Shown in pieces: positions 58,621 to 64,000 of a stretch of 64,000 nt of DNA. A model generated the notes under the pieces. It had not been told where the DNA came from, did no database searches, and saw only the letters and a program-made list of their open reading frames with translations. Location of the stretch: NCBI GenBank assembly GCA_963801105.1, contig CAWDDH010000003.1:1984001-2048000 (forward strand). The letters are read 5' to 3'. The position numbers were made by a program, and so were the translations under genes. Position 1 is the stretch's first letter. Each line of letters starts with the position of its first letter. The stretch is from JAENVU01 sp963801105. GTDB lineage: Bacteria > Actinomycetota > Acidimicrobiia > IMCC26256 > JAENVU01.

Positions 58621-58684
58621 GATGAGCGGCTTTCCGTGCGGGGACGGTCTGCAGCGTAAACGCCCCGGCGCGTGTGGTGTTCGG

Positions 58685-59209
58685 TCAGCCCGCCGGCGAG
58701 CGCACCCAGCACCGCAGGGCACGGCCGAGGGCCAGGCCCACCACGGCGCCGCCGACGACGTCCGAGGCGTGGTGCATCCGGACATACACGCGGCTGCCCG
58801 CGACGAGCACCGCTAGCGCATACCAGGGTGCCGGTCGGCGGGCGGCGAGCAGGGTCGCGGCGGTGAACGCGGCGGTCGCGTGCCCCGAGGGGAAGGAGGA
58901 GGTGATCGGGCGGTGCAGGCCGTAGGGCAACGGTCCCGAAGGGGTGTCGGGCTCGGGGCGGGTGCGCCGGAACAGCGCCTTCACCGGCCCGTTCGTGAGT
59001 GCCGACTCCAGGCCCATCGCGGCGGCGAACCGGGCCGCGAACCGCACGTCGGCGCGCCGGATCGAGACACCGGCACCGATCGCGAACCAGAGCAGGCTGT
59101 GGTCGGCCGCACTGGAGAGTGGGTAGACGAGTCGATCGACCGCCGGGGACCGGATCCGGTCGAGCAGCCCGTCGACCCGGGCGTCGAGCTCGGCGACCGT
59201 GCGCGCCAC
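58685..59209 (-). CDS. PAP2-family membrane phosphatase
   Basis: 174-aa phosphatidic acid phosphatase type 2 protein. Motif 1 VKALFRRTRPEPD, motif 2 SSFPSGHATAAFTAATLLA and motif 3 SRVYVRMHHASDVVGGAVVG carry the catalytic His and Arg residues. Several membrane helices. GTG 59209 is 6 nt after the stop of the RecB-like gene, so the two are co-transcribed. Substrate may be lipid phosphate or isoprenyl diphosphate. Confidence 0.9.
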   Translation of the reverse strand: MARTVAELDARVDGLLDRIRSPAVDRLVYPLSSAADHSLLWFAIGAGVSIRRADVRFAARFAAAMGLESALTNGPVKALFRRTRPEPDTPSGPLPYGLHRPITSSFPSGHATAAFTAATLLAARRPAPWYALAVLVAGSRVYVRMHHASDVVGGAVVGLALGRALRCWVRSPAG

Positions 59210-59215
59210 GCCGGG

Positions 59216-60061
59216 TCAGGCCGGTGTGGTCGCGAGCGGCAATGAGGGCTCGATCATGTGGCCGGGCCCGAGCAGCTCGACGGCCTGGAGCGGGTCGCCG
59301 CCGTACGCGGGACAGTACGGCTTGTACGCGCACCAGTTGCACAGCGGACCGGTGCTCGGGCGGAAGTCGTCCTTCGCGCAGGCCCGACCGATCGCGGACC
59401 ACAGCGCGTCGGTCTTGCGCATCACGCCGGTGATCGACTGCTCCGAGGGCGACGTGATGATCGCCTCGGGCTTGGACAGGTAGAGCAGCTGTACGCGCAC
59501 CGGCCGCCTGCCGAACGCGTGCTCGACCATCGCCGCGTACATATGTACGCCCGACAGCCGCTTGAGCTCGTACTTCTCGCCCGGGACCGCGCCCGTCTTG
59601 TAGTCGGTGATGACGAGCTCGCCGTCGGCGTCGAGCTCGAGCCGGTCGATGATGCCGCGCAGCTGGACCGTGCCGATGGTGGCGGCGAGGCGCAGCTCGA
59701 GCCCGATGGGCACGATGGTGGTCGGGTCCTCGAGCTCGAAGTACTTGCGCACGAGGACCTCCGCGTCGGCGTGGAAGCCTTCCCACTCGTCGACGGTGAG
59801 GTCCAGCCCCGCGAACTCGGGGTGCTCGGCGAGCTCGGTCCGGGCACGGTCGAGGTCGGTGACCGCGTGGGTGATCGTGCGTTCCTGCGGATCGCGCAGC
59901 ATCAGCAGCTCCAGCGCCCGGTGGACGAGGGTGCCCTTGCTGGCCGCCGCCGACGGCGGCTGGGGGAGGCGGTCCAGGTAGGAGAAGCGGAACGCGAGGG
60001 GGCAGTCCTTGAACGCCGAGAACGACGACGGCGAGAGCCCTCGTGGCATGCCTACTCCCAT
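59216..60061 (-). CDS. RecB-like PD-(D/E)XK iron-sulfur nuclease (Rv2119 type)
   Basis: 281-aa nuclease. N-terminal Cys in SFSAFKDCPLAFRFSYL (~residue 20); KGTLVHRALELLML; the catalytic core ELVITDYKTGAVPGEKYEL; and a C-terminal LCNWCAYKPYCPAYGGD with three Cys. The four Cys fit the AddB/Cas4-type [4Fe-4S] clasp. It resembles the actinobacterial standalone RecB family exonuclease (Rv2119). ATG 60061 is 6 nt after TACCCT on the minus strand (leaderless). It probably degrades DNA ends or flaps in repair; no helicase partner is adjacent. Confidence 0.86.
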   Translation of the reverse strand: MGVGMPRGLSPSSFSAFKDCPLAFRFSYLDRLPQPPSAAASKGTLVHRALELLMLRDPQERTITHAVTDLDRARTELAEHPEFAGLDLTVDEWEGFHADAEVLVRKYFELEDPTTIVPIGLELRLAATIGTVQLRGIIDRLELDADGELVITDYKTGAVPGEKYELKRLSGVHMYAAMVEHAFGRRPVRVQLLYLSKPEAIITSPSEQSITGVMRKTDALWSAIGRACAKDDFRPSTGPLCNWCAYKPYCPAYGGDPLQAVELLGPGHMIEPSLPLATTPA

Positions 60062-60067
60062 GCCGTC

Positions 60068-60073
60068 AGGGTA
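60068..60073 (-). promoter_or_regulatory. -10 element of the RecB-like gene
   Basis: TACCCT on the minus strand ends 6 nt before ATG 60061. Confidence 0.45.
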
Positions 60074-60155
60074 CCCAGGGGGTGCGACCAGGTCGCGGAG
60101 CCGCCACCCGGGCGGGATCGACCGGTAGCCTCCGCCGGTCGTCAAGGAGGCGTGG

Positions 60156-61190
60156 ATGAAGGTCGACGGAGGGATCGGTGCGCTCGCGCCGGGCAGTGGT
60201 GGCGGAGGGCTGGCGGCGATCGGTGAGGCCGCGAAGGCCCAGGAGGAGTTCGGATACGACGGGTTGTGGTCGGCCGAGACCAGCCACGACCCGTTCTTCC
60301 CGCTGCTCGTGGCGGCCGAGCACACCGAGCGGATCGAGCTCGGCACCGGGATCGCGGTCGCGTTCGCCCGGTCGCCGATGACGCTCGCCAACACCGCCTG
60401 GGACCTCCAGGGCTATTCGGGCGGCCGGTGCATCCTCGGCCTGGGCAGCCAGATCAAGGCCCACATCGAGAAGCGGTTCTCGATGCCGTGGTCCCACCCC
60501 GCCGCCCGCATGCGCGAGCTCGTGCTCGCGATGCGCGCGATCTGGGCGAACTGGCAGGACGGGATCCCGCTGAAGTTCGAGGGCGAGTTCTACCGGCACA
60601 CCCTCATGACGCCGTTCTTCAACCCGGGTCCGATCGAGGCCGGACCCCCGAAGGTGTTCCTCGCGGCGGTCGGCGAGAAGATGACCGAGGTCGCGGGCGA
60701 GGTCTGCGACGGCATCATCCTGCACGGCTTCACGACCGAGCGCTACGTCCGCGAGGTCACGCTCCCGGCCCTGGCGCGCGGATGGGAGAAGGCGGGCAAG
60801 ACCCGCGCCGACTTCCAGCTGTCGGGTCCGTTGTTCGTGGTCACCGGCGCCGACGAGGAGCAGATGGCCAAGGCGCGCGCCGGAACCAAGCAGCAGATCG
60901 CGTTCTACGGTTCGACGCCCGCGTACCGCGGGGTGCTGGAGCTGCATGGGTGGGGCGACCTCCAGCCCGAGCTCAACACGCTCTCCAAGCAGGGCAAGTG
61001 GGTCGAGATGGGCGATCTCATCGACGACGAGGTCCTCGAGACCTTCGCCGTCGTCGGTGAGCCGGAGGCGATCGCGTCGGAGCTGACCGCTCGCTACGGC
61101 GACGTCGTCGACCGCCTGTCGTTCTACGCGCCGTACCAGTCGGACCCGGAGCGCTGGCGCGCCGTCATCGACGGCCTCAAGGCCGGCTGA
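60156..61190 (+). CDS. LLM-class F420-dependent oxidoreductase
   Basis: 344-aa luciferase-like TIM-barrel enzyme of the F420-dependent group. GYDGLWSAETSHDPFFPLLV near residue 33, IELGTGIAVAFARSPMTLAN, GRCILGLGSQIKAHIEKRFS, PPKVFLAAVGEKMTEVAGEV, and the C-terminal FYAPYQSDPERWRAVIDGLK. ATG 60156 has AAGGAGG upstream; a TAGCCT at 60127-60132 is a likely -10. Substrate unknown. With CofC and the PPOX enzyme it supports F420 metabolism. Confidence 0.9.
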   Translation: MKVDGGIGALAPGSGGGGLAAIGEAAKAQEEFGYDGLWSAETSHDPFFPLLVAAEHTERIELGTGIAVAFARSPMTLANTAWDLQGYSGGRCILGLGSQIKAHIEKRFSMPWSHPAARMRELVLAMRAIWANWQDGIPLKFEGEFYRHTLMTPFFNPGPIEAGPPKVFLAAVGEKMTEVAGEVCDGIILHGFTTERYVREVTLPALARGWEKAGKTRADFQLSGPLFVVTGADEEQMAKARAGTKQQIAFYGSTPAYRGVLELHGWGDLQPELNTLSKQGKWVEMGDLIDDEVLETFAVVGEPEAIASELTARYGDVVDRLSFYAPYQSDPERWRAVIDGLKAG

Positions 61191-61256
61191 GCGCCCCGAG
61201 CCGCGACCGACGCGCCGATCGACCCCTGGAGCCCCGTTCTGGGCGCGGACATCGGG

Positions 61257-62066
61257 TCAGGGGCGCGGTGGGGCGGTCGGGAGGCCGATCGTGAGCCATT
61301 CGCCGAGGCGACGAGGAGCCTCGGCCAGCATCGTCATCGGTGCCTGGCGTCGGGGCAGGCGCACGTGACGCCGGCCCGACTCGATCGCGTCCGCCATTGC
61401 CACCGCGACGTCGTGTGGGTCGAGATCGAAGGACAGCCGCGTCCGCTCGAGCCGGGCGACGGCCGCCTCGGCCGGTGCGTAGGCGCGCAGGCTGTCCATC
61501 ATCGCGGTGCTGACGGGGCCGATCTCGACCAGCGTCGTCCGGACACCGGTGCCCTTGGTCTCGGCCCGCAACCCGGCGGTGAGCTGGTTCACGCCCGCCT
61601 TGGTGGCGCAGTAGGCCGTCAGGCCCGGCCCCGCGAGGGACCCACCGATGCTCGAGACGTTGACGATCGAGCCGCGGTCGCGCAACAGCATGCCGGGAAG
61701 GACCTGACGGCACAGCTCGGCGGTCGCGAGGAGGTTCACCTCGATGACGGCCCGCAGCTCCGCGGCGCTCATCGCCGCGAACGACCCGGTGTGGTCGATC
61801 CCTGCATTGTTCACGAGCGCGTCGACAGGCCCGCGCGCGGTCTCGATGTGCGCGAGCAGCCCGTCGAGTGCGTCCGCGTCCGAGAGGTCGCGCGGGAAAG
61901 CCGCGACCTGGTCGGTGCCGGTCGCGGCGACGATCTTCTCCAGCGTGTCTGCCGAGCGGGCGACGAGCGCGACGCGCGCACCCCGCTCGACCAGCACATC
62001 GACGATCTCCCGGCCGATGCCCCGGCTCGCTCCGGTGACGACCACGTTGGCGCCGTCGATCTGCAT
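61257..62066 (-). CDS. Short-chain dehydrogenase/reductase
   Basis: 269-aa classical SDR. TGASRGIGREIVDVLVERGA (TGxxxGIG cofactor loop), NNAG in DALVNNAGIDHTGSFAAM, catalytic Ser in IVNVSSIGGSLAGPGLTAYC and Tyr/Lys in AYCATKAGVNQLTAGL (YxxxK). NAD(P) preference is not clear. Starts at ATG 62066. It is divergent from the diiron protein and may act in the same redox or lipid pathway; the substrate is not readable. Confidence 0.93.
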   Translation of the reverse strand: MQIDGANVVVTGASRGIGREIVDVLVERGARVALVARSADTLEKIVAATGTDQVAAFPRDLSDADALDGLLAHIETARGPVDALVNNAGIDHTGSFAAMSAAELRAVIEVNLLATAELCRQVLPGMLLRDRGSIVNVSSIGGSLAGPGLTAYCATKAGVNQLTAGLRAETKGTGVRTTLVEIGPVSTAMMDSLRAYAPAEAAVARLERTRLSFDLDPHDVAVAMADAIESGRRHVRLPRRQAPMTMLAEAPRRLGEWLTIGLPTAPPRP

Positions 62067-62146
62067 CGGTTCCTCCCGGTGATTGACCCCCGACGGGCCG
62101 GATCGTACGGTGCCGACGAGGCCGCCACCACGGACGGGTGATCACC

Positions 62147-63241
62147 ATGGACTTCGACGACGTCGACGCGATTCTCGCGGTCACGAACCAGGATCCCGAC
62201 GCGACGGTGCACTCGGTCGGCGCAGCGGTGGACGCGATCTTCACCTGGGACTACGGCAAGGGTCAGCGACCGCAGCTCGAGAAGCTCTACGAGAAGGCCA
62301 AGACCGGGCAGTGGAACGGCTCCACCGATCTCGACTGGTCGATCGACGTGGACCCGGAGAAGACCGCGTCCGAGCTGGGCGCCCGCGACGCGCGCATGCG
62401 GTACGTGCACTCGTTGATGGACGAGCCCGGCTCGCCGGTCGCGCGCTGGGGCGAGCGGGAGTTCGCGCAGTACGGCATCGAGAACCTCGCCCACCGCACC
62501 AGCCAGTTCCTGCACGGCGAGCAGGGCGCGTTGCTGTGCACCGCGCGGATCGTGGAGACCGTGCCTTGGATCGACGCGAAGTACTACGCGTCCACCCAGG
62601 TGATGGACGAGGCGCGCCACGTCGAGGTTTTCGGGCGCTATCTGGACGAGAAGCTCGAGACGCGGTATCCGATGAACGCGCACCTCGGCGCGCTGATCGA
62701 CGACATCCTCTCCGACTCCCGCTGGGACATCACCTACCTCGGGATGCAGATCATGGTGGAGGGTCTGGCGCTCGCCGCGTTCGGTGCGATGTACCAGACG
62801 TCGACCGAGCCGCTGCTGCGGAAGCTCCTGCGCTACGTGATGAGCGACGAGGCGCGCCACGTCGCGTTCGGGGTGCTCAGCCTCCAGGAGGCGTACGCGG
62901 AGATCTCCGGAGCGGAGCTGCGGGAGCGCCAGGAGTTCGTGTTCGAGGCCGCAGTGCGGATGCGCGATCGGTTCCTCCATCAAGAGGTCTGGGAGCGGCT
63001 CGGCATCGCGCCGCGCGAGATCGTCCCGTACTTCGTCCGCCAGCAGACCGAGGAGGACGTGCTGTTCCAGCGCATGCTCTTCGCCAAGATCGTCCCGAAC
63101 TGCAAGAAGCTCGGCCTGCTCGACGGGCGCGACGGCTGGTTGCGCGATCGGTTCACCGAGCTCGGCGTGATCGAGTACGAGGACCATGTCGACACCGCCG
63201 GCGAGTACGCGGAGCTCGCGATCGACGCCCAACCCCTTTGA
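62147..63241 (+). CDS. Ferritin-like diiron protein
   Basis: 364-aa helical protein with ferritin-like/diiron carboxylate signatures: HGEQGALLCTARIVETVPWI, then two E-x-x-H style motifs in VMDEARHVEVFGRYLDEKLE and VMSDEARHVAFGVLSLQEA, with further acidic residues on the helices between. This is the pattern of R2-like or AurF-like oxygenases, which activate O2 with two irons. Start at ATG 62147; GTG 62138 is an alternative. A TACGGT lies at 62105-62110. Substrate not known. Confidence 0.8.
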   Translation: MDFDDVDAILAVTNQDPDATVHSVGAAVDAIFTWDYGKGQRPQLEKLYEKAKTGQWNGSTDLDWSIDVDPEKTASELGARDARMRYVHSLMDEPGSPVARWGEREFAQYGIENLAHRTSQFLHGEQGALLCTARIVETVPWIDAKYYASTQVMDEARHVEVFGRYLDEKLETRYPMNAHLGALIDDILSDSRWDITYLGMQIMVEGLALAAFGAMYQTSTEPLLRKLLRYVMSDEARHVAFGVLSLQEAYAEISGAELRERQEFVFEAAVRMRDRFLHQEVWERLGIAPREIVPYFVRQQTEEDVLFQRMLFAKIVPNCKKLGLLDGRDGWLRDRFTELGVIEYEDHVDTAGEYAELAIDAQPL

Positions 63242-63275
63242 TGAGCGCGCACATCCGGGGCGGGGTCCGGGCGCC

Positions 63276-64000
63276 TCAGAGGGAGCTCGGAACGAGCTCC
63301 AAGGAGTGGAGATGCTCGATGGCGGCGATGGAGCGCTCCACCATGGACCGCGTGAGCTGCGCGCCGCGCTCGTCGTCGGGGTCGAGGGTGGACGTCGCGA
63401 CGATCGGGTATACGAACGCCCACGCCACCGCGAGACGGTAATCCGCCCAGGCCTGGTCGAACTCGTAGCCGCCGACGCCGTTGGCGTGCAGCTCGTCGAG
63501 CCAGATCCGCAGCAGGCCCTCTTCGTGCGCTTCGCGATCCGCGGCTCGTAGGGACTGCGTGACGAAGTACGTGAAGTCCTTGACCCCCTTGGCGACCGAG
63601 ATGAGCTGCCAGTCGACCGCGATGAGCGGCAGGTCGGGATCACCGGTGAAGAAGAGGTTGTCCCCGCGCCAATCGCCGTGGGTCAGCGTCACCGGCGCCT
63701 CGCACAGCTGGTCGCAGAACCACTGGAACAAGCTGGAGTAGCGCGCGCCGAACTCACGGATCTCGTCCGACATCATCGAGCCGTACGCCTCGACCGCGGT
63801 CGGCCACGCGCCGTCGTAGCTCATCGCGACCGCCTCGGGGAACGGCGACTCGTTGAGCGGGCGGACGTACGGGCTCGCGAGCAGATCGGGGTGCTCCCAC
63901 CACCTGGCGTTGAGGCGCGCGAGGGCGCGGACTGCGGTCTCAGCGTCGGCGAGCTCGATGCCTCGGATCTGGTCGGCCTGGCGGTGATGGCCGACGTCGT
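63276..64000 (-). CDS. Aminoglycoside/choline kinase-like phosphotransferase (partial)
   Basis: C-terminal ~241 residues of a protein-kinase-fold phosphotransferase; the N-terminal part lies outside the window, and the frame is open at 64000. The Brenner motif VTLTHGDWRGDNLFFTGDPD and the metal-binding LPLIAVDWQLISVAKGVKDF (HGDxxxxN and D) are intact. Such genes phosphorylate aminoglycosides, choline or other small alcohols; resistance cannot be inferred. Convergent with the diiron protein (34-nt gap). Confidence 0.85.
   Translation of the reverse strand, partial: DVGHHRQADQIRGIELADAETAVRALARLNARWWEHPDLLASPYVRPLNESPFPEAVAMSYDGAWPTAVEAYGSMMSDEIREFGARYSSLFQWFCDQLCEAPVTLTHGDWRGDNLFFTGDPDLPLIAVDWQLISVAKGVKDFTYFVTQSLRAADREAHEEGLLRIWLDELHANGVGGYEFDQAWADYRLAVAWAFVYPIVATSTLDPDDERGAQLTRSMVERSIAAIEHLHSLELVPSSL

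Noticed and set aside
1..64000. CRISPR arrays, insertion sequences, prophage or integrase genes
   Set aside because: No regularly spaced direct repeats with unique spacers, no transposase or integrase motifs and no terminal inverted repeats were seen. The only tandem repeats lie in the two repeat-protein genes and the 20-bp duplication.

Overview
The window is a high-GC actinobacterial chromosome segment, most likely from the class Acidimicrobiia. The evidence is mixed but consistent: CofC and two F420-type oxidoreductases (coenzyme F420), a mycothiol S-conjugate amidase, an ImuA'-ImuB-DnaE2 mutasome under actinobacterial CGAACnnnnGTTCG LexA boxes, a Rv2119-like iron-sulfur RecB nuclease, a wax-ester/DGAT acyltransferase, and many leaderless promoters (TAnnnT ending 6-9 nt before the start codon). 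No phage, insertion sequence, integrase or CRISPR array was seen. It reads as core chromosome.

Layout. 1-1.85 kb: leuCD (minus). 1.97-5.2 kb: a small GlnR-like winged-helix regulator, overlapping a gene that fuses a CPA2-type cation/proton antiporter to the C-terminal half of GlnD (a degenerate HD domain plus two ACT domains). The regulator's promoter is copied almost exactly in front of the ammonium transporter amt at 20.6 kb. I think this nitrogen-linked antiporter is the most likely undescribed system here. 5.2-6.4 kb: greA and a YceI-like protein. 6.6-12.5 kb: a leader peptide rich in Ile/Val codons with an attenuator, then leuB-ilvE-cimA, an unknown gene, gltX (frameshifted), tRNA-Gln and tRNA-Glu. 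12.5-13.6 kb: a palindrome-rich non-coding stretch and a lysine-rich repeat (histone H1-like) gene. 13.6-20.6 kb: a PIG-L deacetylase and cofC, then plsC-gpsA-unknown, then a GH38 alpha-mannosidase. 20.6-26.7 kb: amt, a Tat-exported phospholipase C-type enzyme, an HAD phosphatase, a GYD protein, rnhB and a PPOX-type F420 enzyme. 26.7-37.1 kb: SOS block with imuA', imuB, dnaE2 and a DUF222/HNH nuclease, three LexA boxes, and an embedded two-component system. 37.2-43.8 kb: purC, a gene remnant, a methyltransferase, a membrane PAS-GGDEF protein and a P-type ATPase. 43.8-49.2 kb: a cupredoxin, a cupredoxin-laccase fusion, a secreted Cys/His repeat protein flanked by DosR-like sites, and a VanW protein. 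49.2-64 kb: lipid, redox and detoxification genes (acyl-CoA dehydrogenase, class III cyclase, mca, SCP2, thiolase, quinone reductase, WS/DGAT, DsbA-like, PAP2, RecB-like, F420 LLM enzyme, SDR, diiron protein, phosphotransferase).

How genes work together. LeuCD, LeuB, IlvE and CimA form branched-chain amino acid synthesis. With CimA present, LeuB and LeuCD can serve both leucine and the citramalate route to isoleucine, and the Ile/Val leader fits that. GltX sits beside the two tRNAs that a non-discriminating GluRS would charge. ImuA', ImuB and DnaE2 form the SOS mutagenesis polymerase.

Caution on sequence quality. Four long conserved genes (gltX, the P-type ATPase, a thiolase and the WS/DGAT) each carry one apparent 1-nt frameshift. 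gltX is normally essential, so uncorrected indels in the assembly are more likely than four real pseudogenes.
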